Of a stretch of 64,000 bases of DNA, positions 12,103 to 22,196 are shown piece after piece. Numbering within the stretch: position 1 is the first letter of the stretch; every line of letters begins with the position of its first letter. The position numbers and the translations under genes are program-made. Source of the stretch: Capra hircus (Eukaryota > Chordata > Mammalia > Artiodactyla > Bovidae); the NCBI RefSeq assembly GCF_001704415.2, contig NC_030814.1:67697121-67761120 (forward strand). Reading direction: 5' to 3'. Under the pieces are notes generated by a model. The model made no database searches. It was given only the letters and a program-made list of their open reading frames with translations, and was not told where the DNA came from.

Positions 12103-12176
12103 TATCTTTGTTGTTTTCTAGGCTTTGGAAAGAAGTTCTAACTAGGTCAGATTTCAAAAAGAGCATCTGATTATTC
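12103..12176 (+). repeat. Left copy of ~75-bp direct repeat flanking a SINE
   Basis: atctttgttgttttctaggc … ctgattattca. It recurs after the SINE at 12372-12446 with several substitutions. This is far longer than a normal 7-20 bp target duplication. Confidence 0.85.
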
Positions 12177-12371
12177 AGGCTTCCTTGGTGGCTCAGTGGT
12201 AAAGAATCCGCCTGCCAATTCAGGAGCTGTGGATTTGAACCCTGGGTCAGAAAGATCCTCCAGAGAAGGAAATGGCAACCCACTCCAGTATTCTTGCCTG
12301 GGAAATTCCAGGGACAGAGGAGCCTGGTGGGCTACAATCCACAGAGTCCCAAAGAATCAAACACATCTTAA
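12177..12371 (+). mobile_element. Bov-tA SINE between long direct repeats
   Basis: Typical head (ggcttccttggtggctcag), core (gcaacccactccagtattc) and tail (aatcaaacacatcttaac). It lies exactly between two ~75-bp copies of host sequence. Confidence 0.9.
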
Positions 12372-12446
12372 CATCTTTGTTGTTTTCTAAGCTTTGGAAA
12401 GAAGTTCTAACCAAACCTAGTTTCAAAAAAAGAATCATATTATTCA
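12372..12446 (+). repeat. Right copy of ~75-bp direct repeat
   Basis: atctttgttgttttctaagc … atattattca; by eye roughly 85-90% identical to 12103-12176. Differences cluster in the middle (ctaggtcag versus caaacctag). Confidence 0.85.
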
Positions 12447-13920
12447 ATATAGTCATACATATTTAAAATACTGGCTTCAGATTTACACATTCACCAATGT
12501 ATGCTCAAATTCATGCTTGAATTTGTAAATTCACCACACAGTCATAAAGGCCAGGGCAGGGCTGCATAGAACCCTCTCCCTAGTCACTCGTTTGTGAGAT
12601 GAACCCAGTTCTTTTGCTTACTTTAACACAAGGCTATCATGTTGGAAAATCACTTTTTCAATTCTTTAAACTCAGAGATATGTGTGAGATAGCCATGTCC
12701 GGAGCTGGAAAATTCACGTTGTTCATTTTGATTTTGCACAGGCCACCTCCCCTTAGTTGAAAGTCAGCTCCACTCCACTCCTTGCTGAGCAACTGTAGGA
12801 CCTTAGTTGTGCATGGAAGCTGGAGGAGCTGAAGAATGAGGCCAGCTTGGATTTGGAAAATCATGGAAAATGCCAGCAGATAAAGTTTCTTGGGAGTAGA
12901 ACAGCAACGTCAGCATGTGATTAAGCCATTTATATAATGTACTCTGCTAGGAATTCTGGTCTTTATCCCTGTTTTTTCAACTCTCTCTCTATGTATAGAA
13001 GCTTTTCATCCTTTTCTGTGTCCCATAAATTCTGATTGAGTGCCTGGTACCTGCCAGGTTCTTTGTTGGCACTGAGGAAACAATACTTAATACTTTGCCC
13101 TCAGAGAACCTGCATTTTTATGGGGGGAACAAACAATAGATAAATAAACATGCAAATAATAGTAAGATTTCAGATGGTAAAGGAATATAAAATAAGGGTT
13201 AAGGAATAAATCAAGCCAGTGATACGCTTCCAGTAGAATGACCAGGCAGACATATCGTGCGAATAATGTTCGTGAGAAGATGGATTGAAAAAGGATACTT
13301 CTTCCATCACCGGTTGTTACTTGTCATTCTGTGTTGCCATCATGTCTTTCCACTTCCCAGATTTCTCCCTTGTCCTTACTTATCCCACCTTCTCTTCTTG
13401 ACATCTTTCTATAGAACTAGGCAGTAAAATTTCTCACCCATAACCAGGCCACCTGCTTGTGATCTCTGAGTTCCCTAAGGATAAATCTAGACTTAGTTGG
13501 AGAATCTATAAGCAATAAATATGCTGACATTCCAGACCCCAGTGGTGGCTGTGCATTAAAATCCACTTCAGAAGAAGTCTGGGTGTATATCACACCACCA
13601 AGATGTATGGAATTTTCATACTGAATGAAGATCACACTTCTAATCCTTAACAAAATTATAGCCACAATGTGCTAAATAATGCTAAACAATATGACCAAAA
13701 TATATTTTCTTCATTTGCATTGACTATCCTGTCAGATGGATTGCTAAATAATGTTTTAAAATATCAGTGGATGCCAAATCATTAATCTTACCCACATTTA
13801 AATATACTACTACATATTTGAATTCACTTCATAAATATTTGATTTTCAGGAAAAGATAAAAGTCAGTGGTATATTTACAAAGGAAGGGCAGTCTTACTTT
13901 CTGTGCTTTTCTCCCTCGAT
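12447..13920. other. Upstream region of the intact OR gene; no other gene seen
   Basis: About 1.5 kb with no nameable recent repeat. It must hold most of the 5' UTR intron of the OR gene and possibly its promoter, but I cannot locate a TATA box or first exon with confidence. Confidence 0.4.
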
Positions 13921-13927
13921 CCTCCAG
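13895..13927 (+). promoter_or_regulatory. Splice acceptor of the OR coding exon
   Basis: A pyrimidine-rich tract (ttactttctgtgcttttctc…gatcctccag) ends in AG at 13926-13927, 21 bp before the OR ATG. OR genes commonly have a 5' UTR intron ending just upstream of the single coding exon, so this probably marks the start of that exon at 13928. Confidence 0.6.
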
Positions 13928-13948
13928 ATCAAACCAGTCAACTAAGAC

Positions 13949-14896
13949 ATGGAGCAAGGAAATGAATCCTCCATTACTGATTTCATTCTCCTGGGCCTCT
14001 TCTCAGACTCCAGGCATCCTGGCCTTCTCATCACCATAATTCTGTTCATTCTTGGGGTTGCCATCACTGGAAACTCAGTCTTGGCCCTACTGATCTGGGG
14101 TGATGCCCACCTTCACACTCCTATGTATTTCCTACTCAGCCAGCTCTCTCTCATGGACCTCACCCTAATCTCCACCACTGTCCCGAAGATGGTCAATGAT
14201 TTCTTCTCTGGACAGAGTTTCATCTCTCACATTGGCTGTGGAGACCAACTCTTTCTTTACTTGATGCTAGGAGTGGCTGAGTGTGTTCTCCTGACACTCA
14301 TGGCCTTTGACCGCTATCTGGCCATCTGTTACCCCCTCAGATACCCAGTCATCATGACCCCCCGAGTCTGTTTGCAAATGGCCATTGGCTCATGGGTTGG
14401 GGGTATGCTTATCTCCCTTATGCACACAGTTTATGCCATGAATTTCTCTACTTGTGACTCCAGGGAGGTTCACCATTTCTTCTGTGAGGTTATGGCCCTT
14501 CTGAAGCTCTCTTGTGAGGATACCTCAACCTATGAGAAGGTGGTGTTGGCATCTGGCATTGTTTTCCTCCTCATACCTTTTGGACTCATCTTGACCTCCT
14601 ACATCCTCATCTTTCTCACTGTCCTCCATATGAACGCCCCTGAGGGAAGAAACAAAGCTCTGGCCACCTGCTCTTCCCACCTCAGTGTAGTGAGCCTCTA
14701 CTTTGGTCCAGCTATGATCATCTACATGACCCCAGGTTCCTCTCTCCCCACAGATGTGGACCAGTGTCTCTTTGTGTTTGATGTTATCATCACCCCCATG
14801 CTCAACCCCCTTATCTATAGCCTGAGGAACAAAGAGGTATTGGAGGCTCTGAGGAACATTCTATGGAGAAAGCTGATGTTTATAGTGAAAAGATGA
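13949..14896 (+). CDS. Olfactory receptor, family 2 (OR2T-like), intact
   Basis: An uninterrupted 315-codon single-exon reading frame encoding a seven-transmembrane class II olfactory receptor of normal length. Visible hallmarks are an N-glycosylation site NES at residues 5-7, the GNS motif in TM1 (about 41-43), LHTPMYFLLSQLSLMDL at the start of TM2 (about 55-71), MAFDRYLAICYPLRYP at the TM3/ICL2 boundary (about 118-133), conserved ECL2 cysteines (…STCDS…HHFFCE…LSCEDTS, about 165-195), KALATCSSHLSVV at TM6 (about 230-242) and PMLNPLIYSLRNKEV in TM7 (about 276-290). These receptors couple odorant binding to Golf in olfactory cilia. The SQLSLMDL and LSCEDTS stretches point to family 2, closest to the OR2T type, but the subfamily member is not assigned and no ligand is inferred. 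The start is supported by the acceptor 21 bp upstream and the normal OR N-terminus. A pseudogene and an older relic of the same kind lie on the same strand at 7276 and 30430. Confidence 0.96.
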   Translation: MEQGNESSITDFILLGLFSDSRHPGLLITIILFILGVAITGNSVLALLIWGDAHLHTPMYFLLSQLSLMDLTLISTTVPKMVNDFFSGQSFISHIGCGDQLFLYLMLGVAECVLLTLMAFDRYLAICYPLRYPVIMTPRVCLQMAIGSWVGGMLISLMHTVYAMNFSTCDSREVHHFFCEVMALLKLSCEDTSTYEKVVLASGIVFLLIPFGLILTSYILIFLTVLHMNAPEGRNKALATCSSHLSVVSLYFGPAMIIYMTPGSSLPTDVDQCLFVFDVIITPMLNPLIYSLRNKEVLEALRNILWRKLMFIVKR

Positions 14897-15234
14897 TGCC
14901 ACTTAAAAAAAAAAACTCATATCCTCTATTGTTCCCCATTTAATACTGGTGCTATTAGGAAAAATTTAACTTTGAATTTCAGTTTTCAACAATATTAAAG
15001 AAATGACACTTTTTCTTTCAGATTTCAAGTAATGTGAACCATACTACAAAGGCAACAGGGGAATTCCTATTTAACAGTGTTACACTACTTGACTGATCAT
15101 AACATAAATATCCAATTTTCCCAGAGCTCACAAATCAAATTCATAAGGAAACTGATGTAGGCATATATATTCAACAAGCTTTACAAGATTCAAGATAACC
15201 TGATAAATAACATGGTCCTAATGTACCTTTTCTA
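14897..15234. other. 3' flank of the OR gene
   Basis: AT-rich DNA presumably holding the OR 3' UTR. There is no AATAAA immediately downstream; a variant attaaa at about 14993 is possible but unproven. Confidence 0.4.
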
Positions 15235-15446
15235 GCTGCTTTGGTGGCTCAGATGGAAAAGAATCTGTCTGCAATGCAGGAGACTCAGGTTTAACCCCTG
15301 GGTTGGGAAGATCCCCTGGAGAAAGCAATGACTACCCACTCAAAGTATCCTTGCTTGAAAAACACCATGGACAGAGGAGCCTGGCAGGCTACAGTTCATG
15401 GGGTTGCAAAAAGTTAGACATGACTGAGAAACTAACCATGCACGCA
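15235..15446 (+). mobile_element. Bov-tA SINE, diverged
   Basis: Head gctgctttggtggctcagat, mid part gaagatcccctggagaaagc, tail gttagacatgactgagaaac. Numerous substitutions in the core (gcaatgactacccactcaaa) suggest an older copy. Confidence 0.85.
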
Positions 15447-15562
15447 CAAAGTAGCTTTTAAATCACATGTCCTACACTTACCATCAATACACTCTAATTT
15501 GCACCATATTGGTATATTCAGGTTTGCACTTTTCAGATGATTTCATGAGTTCTCAATTTTAT

Positions 15563-16736
15563 CATTCAGTTCAGTCCCTCAGTCATATCCAATTCTTTGT
15601 GACTCCATGGACTGCAGCATACCAGGCTTCCCTGTCCATCACCAACTCTTGAAGCTTGCTCAAACTCATGTCCATTGAGTCAGTGAAGCCATCCAACCAT
15701 CTCATCCTCTGTCATCCCCTTCTCCTCCTGCCTTCAATCTTTCACAGAATCAGGGTCTTTTCTAAGTCAGCTCTTCGCATCAGGTGACCAAAGTACTGGA
15801 GCTTCAGCTTCAGCATCAGTCCTTCCAATGAATATTTAGGACTGATTTCATTTAAGATTGACTGGTTTGATTTTGCAGTCCAAGAGACTCTCAAGAGTCT
15901 TCTCCAACACCACAGTTCAAAAGCATCAATTCTTGGGCACTCAGCTTTCTTTATGGTCCAACTCTAACATCCATACATGACTACTGGAAAAACCATAGCT
16001 TTGATTGTGTGGACCTTTGTCAGTAATGTCTATGCTTTTTAATATGCTGTCTAGGTTTTTCATAGCCTTTCTTCCAAGGAGCAAAATCTTTTAATTTCAC
16101 CACTGCAGTCACCATCTGCAGTGATTTTGGAGCCCCCCAAATAAAGCCCATCACAGTTTCCATTGTCTCCCCATCTATTTGCCATGAAGTGATGGGACCA
16201 GATGCCATGATCTTTGTTTTTTCAATGTTGAGTTTTAAGCCAGTTTTTTCACTATCCTTTTTCACTTTCATCAAGAGGTTCTTCAGTTCATCTTTGCTTT
16301 CTGCCGTAAGGGTGGTGTCATGTGCATATATGAAGTTATTGATATTTCTCCCTGCAGTCTTGATTCCAGCTTGTGCTTCATCCAGTCCAGGATTTCACAT
16401 GATGTACTCTGTATCATGTAAGGCTCACCACACTGAGGTGGGACGAGCAGGTGGCCAGAGGTTTGTTTCTGCCCTCAGGGGAATTCATATGGAGGACAGT
16501 AAAATAAGTTAAATAGGCAAGGTGACATGATACAGCCTTGACACACTCCTTTCCCAATTTGGAATGAGCCCATTGTTTCATGTCCAGTTCTAACTGTTGC
16601 TTATTGGCCTCCATAGACATTTCTCAGGAGGCCGGTAAGTTGGTCTGGTATTCCCATCTGTAGAAGAATTTTCCACTGTTTGTTGTAAGCCATGCAGTCA
16701 AAGGCTTTAGTATAGTCAATGAAGCAGAAGTAGATA
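15563..16736 (-). mobile_element. BovB LINE, 3' 1.2 kb, with an inserted OR fragment
   Basis: The BovB 3' end (cattcagttcagtccctcag) starts at 15563. On the minus strand the RT C-terminal region runs to an FDYTKA-like block near 16710. The copy is riddled with frame breaks. Between 'gatgtactctgtat' and 'taagttaaatagg', which are contiguous in other BovB copies of this window, lies about 86 bp of foreign DNA (separate entry). Confidence 0.9.
16418..16503 (-). pseudogene. Fragment of an olfactory receptor gene inside BovB
   Basis: Translated on the minus strand this piece reads TVLHMNSPEGRNKPLATCSS followed by HLSVVSL, which is the ICL3/TM6 region of an OR2 receptor. It matches the intact gene (14620-14705, opposite strand) at roughly 90% of bases by eye, with a one-base deletion near the end. 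Only this ~86-bp piece is present and BovB continues on both sides, so it is not a remnant of a local OR gene. It is in the same sense as the BovB coding strand. Confidence 0.88.
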
Positions 16737-17272
16737 TAGCAAGATCACTCTGATGGACTATGTGAATGTGCACAGTTCTGTGATTTACAAGGGATCTGAA
16801 GGCAGTGATACCGTCTCTTGTGCAAGGGAAACGTCTAATTATGCCTAATATATGCATTTAACACTGTTGTCTGTGCAATGTTCTAAAATATATACTCAGT
16901 AATTCTTTTAATCTGCACATAATTCCTGTGTTGTGGATATGTTTTAGTCCAGTTTTAAAAAGGAAAGAAGAGAGACATCAAAGGACGATTCCTCTAGACC
17001 AAGGATATTAGGTAGATGCAGTCATTTGGCACGTGCTTCAAACCCTGGTGCTGATCTTTTAGAGATTATATTTTTAAATTGTTCCACAATATTGTTTCTG
17101 CTTATAGAGTTTATAAATCTAACCAAGTGTTTGCTAAACGGAAGCTATTCCACTATTTAAAACAAACCACTTCTTGGAAGCTGTTTCTTAACAATCTCCC
17201 CCATCGTGACCTTGCGTCTCTCCTTGTGCAGCATCAACGAGTACTAGGTTGTTTGATGCACAACTTTACACA
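16737..17272. other. No gene recognised
   Basis: Unassigned DNA. Short open frames at 16624-16857 and 17079-17279 show no family resemblance. Confidence 0.4.
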
Positions 17273-17417
17273 GGTTTAAACTTTACACAGACTAGGGTGA
17301 CTTCTGGGAAACTGCAAAAAATAGTATTTTTCAGATTCTTAATAATAGGTTTAAACTTTACACAGACTAGGGTGACTTCTGGGAAACTGGCAAAAATCAT
17401 ATTTTTCAGATTCTGGT
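17273..17417 (+). repeat. Tandem duplication, ~74-bp unit, two copies
   Basis: The stretch aggtttaaactttacacaga … tatttttcagattct occurs at 17273-17339 and again at 17347-17415, differing at a few bases (ctgcaaaaaatagt versus ctggcaaaaatcat). Confidence 0.9.
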
Positions 17418-17867
17418 GCACCAAATACTGGTGCTATGGTCAGTCATTCTGTTCTAGTTGAGCTGACTTAAGAGATGCTTGAATTGGGAGGATTCATTGG
17501 CAAATGGGAAAATTCCATATATGAGAAGGAAAAGGTGAACACAGACCATATTCAATTATGAAAATGCTTTTCTTAACTCAGATTATCAAGGCCTCTACAA
17601 TTCATCTTCAGAAGAATCTTCTTTATTTTCCATGAGGCCTTATAAGACTGAGTGAAAATAATGACTTTTCAAAATGTGAAATCATAATGCTTCTGTTGAA
17701 GCTGTGTCTGCAAAGGACCTCAAGGTGATGATTCAATTAGTTTTTAAAAAAATACACATGATACGTGTGAAATAGAGAGCTAGTGGGAAGTTGCTGTATA
17801 ACACAGGAGCCCAGTCTGGCATTCTGTGATCACCTAGAATGTGAGATTGGAGGAGTGGAAGTAGGGG

Positions 17868-17870
<3 letters not shown>
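17418..17870. other. No gene recognised
   Basis: Unassigned DNA preceding a microsatellite. Confidence 0.4.
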
Positions 17871-17928
<58 letters not shown>

Positions 17929-17970
17929 TATATATATACATATATATATATACACACACATATATATATA
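17871..17970. repeat. (TA)n/(CA)n compound microsatellite
   Basis: Alternating blocks of ta and ca dinucleotides over about 100 bp. Open frames through it that read YIYIYI or THTHTH are artefacts of the repeat. Confidence 0.97.
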
Positions 17971-18445
17971 ATTACTTTGTCAACAAAGATCCATCTAGTC
18001 AAGGCTATGGTTTTTCCAGTAGTCATGTATGGATGTGAGAGTTGGACTATACAGAAAGCTGAGTGCCGAAGAATTGATGTTTTTGAACTGTGGTGATGGA
18101 GAAGACTCTTGAGAGTCCCTTGGACTGCAGGAGATCCAACCAGTCCATCCTAAAGGAGATCAGTCCCAGGTGTTCATTGGAAGGACTGATGCTGAAGCTG
18201 AAACTCCAATACTTTGGCCACCTGATTTAAAGAGCTGACTCATTTGAAAAGACCCTGATGCTGGGAAAGATTGAGGGAAGCAGGAGAAGGGGATGACAGA
18301 GGATGAGATGGTTGGATGGCCTCACTGACTCAAGGGACATGGGTTTGGGTAGACTCCGGCAGTTGGTGATGGACAGGGAGGTCTGGCGTGCTACAGTTCA
18401 TGCGGTTGCAAAGAGTTGGACATGACTGAGCAACTGAACTGGAAC
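17971..18445 (+). mobile_element. BovB LINE 3' fragment
   Basis: Starts at attactttgtcaacaaagat (the DITLSTKIHLVKAMVFPVVM block) and runs to the 3' end cgtgcta…gactgagcaactgaactg. It is 5' truncated, with the truncation point exactly at the dinucleotide repeat. A short (TA)-rich stretch follows at 18447-18480. Confidence 0.9.
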
Positions 18446-18479
18446 TGGATATATATATGTACATGTATACATATATATA

Positions 18480-20589
18480 AGAAGGAAGAAAGAAAAGATG
18501 GAGATCTCAAATTAACAAAACACAATGAAAGAGAAAAAATAATAACCAATATCTCCCAAAATACAAAAAAGAAATCTATAAGAGAATGCTATGAACATTT
18601 GCCAACAAATTGCACAATCTAGAACAAATGGACATGTTTCTAGAAAGTTTCTAGACATATACAGCTGACCAAAACTGAATCAAGAAAAAACTAGATAATT
18701 GGAACAAATCCATCACTAGACATACAATAAAATTTGCAGTTTAAAAAGAAAAAAACAACTCCCTGCAGACGGAAGTCCAGGACTGAATGGCTTCACTGGG
18801 GAACTCTATCAAACATACAAAGAAAAACTTATACCAATATTTTTCAAACTCTTCCAAAATATTGAATGAAAAGGAACATTCCCAAAGTCATTCTGAGAGA
18901 CCACAATCACTATGATTTCAAACCAGACAAACACACTCCCAAAAATATATACATAGGCCAATATCTTTGATTAATATAGATGTAAGGATTCTGAACAAAA
19001 CATTAGCAAACTGAGTCCAACAGCACATAAAAAGAACCATACACCATGATCAAGTTGGATTCATCCCAGGGTCACAAGGGTGATTCAGCACATGCAAATC
19101 AATCAGTGTGATACGCCACACGAAACACCACAGAAACACATGATCGCATGAAACACACGATACACCACAGAAGCCACACGGTCATCTAAATAGATGCAGA
19201 AAGATCGTTAGATAAAATTCAACATCTATTCATGATAAAAAATCTCATCAAAGTGGGAATAGAGGGAACATAGCACAGTAAAAAGCTCTACATGACAAAC
19301 TCACAGCCAGCATAATACTCATCAATGAAAAGCTGAAACCATTCCTGCTAAAATTTGCAATAAGACAAGATGCTCACTCTCACCACTTCAATTCAACATA
19401 GTGTTGGAAGTCCTAGTGATAGCAATCACACAAGAAGATAAAATCTATCCATATTGGAAGAAAAGAGGTAGAATTGTCATTATATGCAGATTACAAGACA
19501 CTCCATATAGAATACCCTATAGACTACATACGAACACTACTAAAAAGGATAAGCAAACTCAACAAGGTAGCAGGGTACAAGATTAACAGACAGAACTCTG
19601 TTGCATATCTTCACACTCATAATGAAATATCACAGAGAGAAAGTAAAAAGGAAAACAACTTTTAAAATCACATCAAAAAATGAAATGAAATACTTAGGAA
19701 TAAACCTGACCAAGGAGGTGAAATACTCTATGCTGAGAACTATTAAACACTGATTAAGGGAATATTCCATGCTTTCAGATTGAAAGAATTCATATTGTTA
19801 AAATGTCCATAATACTCAAAGCATTCTACAATTTAATGCGATCTAGAAGGCACAGTGATAAAGAATCTGCTAGCCAATGCAGAAGATGCAAGAGACATGG
19901 GTTTGATCCCTGTGTCAGGAAGATCCCATAGTGTAGGAAATGGCAACCCAATCCAGTATACTTGCCTGGAACATTCCATGGATAGAGGAGCCTGGTGGGC
20001 AGCAATTATGAGACCACAGAGTCAGATTCGGACATGACTGAGCACCATGCAACTCACTATCAAATTATCCATGACATTTTCACAGAACTAGAGCAAATAA
20101 TCCTAAAATTTATATAAAACCACAAAAGATCCAAAACTGTCAGAACCACTCTGAGGGAAAAGAATAAAGCTGGAGGCATAACTTTTCCACACTTCAGACA
20201 ATACTACAAATAGATAGCAATCAAAAAAGCATGATATTGACCAAACAGACACATAGATCAGTGGAACAGAATAGGAGGCCCAGGAGCAAACACTCACACC
20301 TACAGTTATTCATTTTTTGACCAAGGATGCAAGAGTATACAATGAAGAAAAGACAGTGTATTAAGCAATGAGTGTTGGGAAAGCTGGATAGCACAGGTAA
20401 ATCAACAAAGTTGGAAAGTTCCTTCACACCATACACAAAAATAAGTTCAAAATGATGTAAAGACTTGAAAATAAGGCGTGCCACCATAAAACTCCTAGAA
20501 GAGAACACAGCCAAAACATTCTCTAACATAAATTGTAGCAATAATTTCTTAAGTCAATCTCCCAACGCAAAAGAAACAGAAGCAAAAAT
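18480..20589 (+). mobile_element. Old L1 LINE ORF2 fragment, interrupted by a SINE
   Basis: Sense-strand sequence follows L1 ORF2, e.g. 'atggcttcactggggaactctatcaaacat' (PGLDGF region, about 18788), the 'catgatcaagttggattcatcccagg' block (about 19045, the DQVGFIPG motif) and 'cctgatgccagg'-type downstream parts to 20585. Many indels and stops indicate an older copy. A SINE sits at 19840-20053 and another at 20590. Confidence 0.88.
19840..20053 (+). mobile_element. Bov-tA SINE nested in L1
   Basis: Diverged head (ctagaaggcacagtgataaag), then agaagatgcaagagacatgg, core gcaacccaatccagtatact and tail cggacatgactgagcaccat. L1 ORF2 sequence continues on both sides. Confidence 0.85.
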
Positions 20590-20724
20590 AAGGTGGCTCA
20601 GACGGTAAAGAGTCTGCCTACAGTGTGGAAGAGCTGGGTTCGATCCCTGGGTCAGGAAGATCCTCTGGAGAAGGAAATGGCAACCCACTCCAGTACGCTT
20701 GCCTGGAAAATCCCATGGATGGAG
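20590..20724 (+). mobile_element. SINE, left part (split by an endogenous retrovirus)
   Basis: Bov-tA head and core (aggtggctcagacggtaaag … gcaacccactccagtacgct … cccatggatggag). The sequence continues after the provirus at 25109 (gagcatagtaggctacagtc). Confidence 0.92.
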
Positions 20725-21132
20725 CGTTATGCCCAGTGTCCGAGTCCCCAAAACTGAGAGAATAAGATGTCCACAGCAATACAAAAGCATAAAGGGGTTT
20801 ATTGCTAGCTCGAGTTAGGGCCCAAGTCTCATCCAGCACAGTGGAATCTTGACGAGAGCCCTGAGCACTGAATCACAGCTGCTTATATACAGGCGGTCTT
20901 TTGTCTCAGCAATAGTGTAGTTGGCGTGTGGTGATTGACTCAACCTTGGGTCATCATGGTGATTGATTTAACCTTGTTGTCATCAGGGAGGACCTTGGTG
21001 TCATCGGGGACCTTGGCGTCATCGGGGACCTTGGTGGGGCTTCCCAGAATTATAGCTCATGCTTACAAGAACCTGAGGGTTAGGCCTAGTGTGGCCTGTT
21101 GAGCCTGTCATGGCTCAGGTCAGGTCCCAACA
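20725..21132 (-). repeat. 3' LTR of the provirus
   Basis: 408 bp. On the minus strand it begins TGTTGGGACC and ends …GGCATAACG (TG…CA ends; the terminal A is mutated to G here). U3 contains a TATA-like tatataag (about 20883-20890) and R an AATAAA signal (20798-20803). It carries an extra 18-bp repeat unit (ggaccttggcgtcatcgg, about 21008-21026) that the other LTR lacks. Confidence 0.95.
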
Positions 21133-21146
21133 TTCCCCCCTGTCTC
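21133..21146 (-). promoter_or_regulatory. Polypurine tract
   Basis: On the minus strand a purine run (agacaggggggaa) lies immediately upstream of the 3' LTR. This is the position and composition expected for the plus-strand primer of a retrovirus. Confidence 0.85.
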
Positions 21147-22196
21147 TTGATCATATAGAGGAATCTTCCTCTATCTGAGGGTCCAGGGTGATTCGTCTGG
21201 GTCCTGTCGACAGGTGAGCTTCATCTTTAAAGGGTTGGAGGGATGTGGTGTCACCTTTCATTTTCTCTGGGCCTTTTCCTGTTCTTTTGGAGTGGCACAG
21301 CGCACGTGGTTACAGTGCACCCAAGGTCCAATGCCGTCGACCTTCAGGGCAGTAGGGGTAGTGAGAAGAACAACATAAGGGCCCTTCCATCTAGGCTCTA
21401 ATGTCTTGATTTGATGCCGTTTGAAGGGGTGTTACACGCTCGGAAGCGAGCGAAGGGAAGGAGAGTCACCCAGTCCCCACCAGTCTCTATTGCCAGTTTT
21501 GCCAAAGTTTTTTTTAGAGTCCGATTTATTTTTTCTGCTTGTCTTGAGCTCTGGGGATTGTATTCACAATGTAGTTTCCATTTGGTCCCCAGAGCTAAAG
21601 CCAGTCCCTGAACAATTTGACTCACAAAAGCAGGTCCATTATCAGAGCCAATGGTTACCGGCAGCCCAAACCTAGGCACTGTTTCTTTTAGGAGTTTTTT
21701 AGCTACCATTGTTGCTGTTTCCCTCTTAGTGGGATATGCTTCCATCCACCCAGAGAAAGTAGAGACCAGAACTAACATAACGGTACCCATACTTGCCTGG
21801 CCTTACCTCTGTAAAATCTATCTCCCAGCGTTGTCCTGGCCTTTCTCCCTGGTACCTTATACCCGTTTGCTGTCTTTTTCCTGGTCTCATCATCTGGCAC
21901 GCCTTACAGGCACGGACTATGTCTTGTATAGTTGCCTTTTTGTCGGGGAAACCACAGACGCGCTGTCTGTAAGAGTGCTAGAGTCTTTTTCTCTCCCAGA
22001 TGGGTGGTCTGATGTAGGTGTGTGCAAAGGTGTCAACCCAAGTTAGTCGGAAGCAACAAGTTGTCATTTCGGTCTCGATACCATCTGTCTTTGCCCTCCG
22101 GACAGTTGGCATTTTCTTGAATCCAGCTTAGATCGGAAGAGGAATACTCGGGGGTCGGGGGCAGGGTTCCCATTTCCGGGAGTGGCAATCTCACAG
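21147..22196 (-). pseudogene. Decayed pol: RNase H remnant and integrase
   Basis: The longest open piece (21398-21790) encodes the integrase catalytic core. The motifs FSGWMEAYPTK, SDNGPAF (second catalytic Asp) and RQAEKINRTLK (third acidic residue) are recognisable. Upstream (about 21790-22000) the zinc-binding region is present but in shifted frames, with stops. Downstream of a frameshift near 21400 the C-terminal integrase sequence can be traced to about 21300, still on the minus strand. No env sequence follows. Not functional. Confidence 0.88.

Noticed and set aside
17733..18026. Open frames reading YIYIYI/THTHTH
   Set aside because: Direct translation of the dinucleotide microsatellite.
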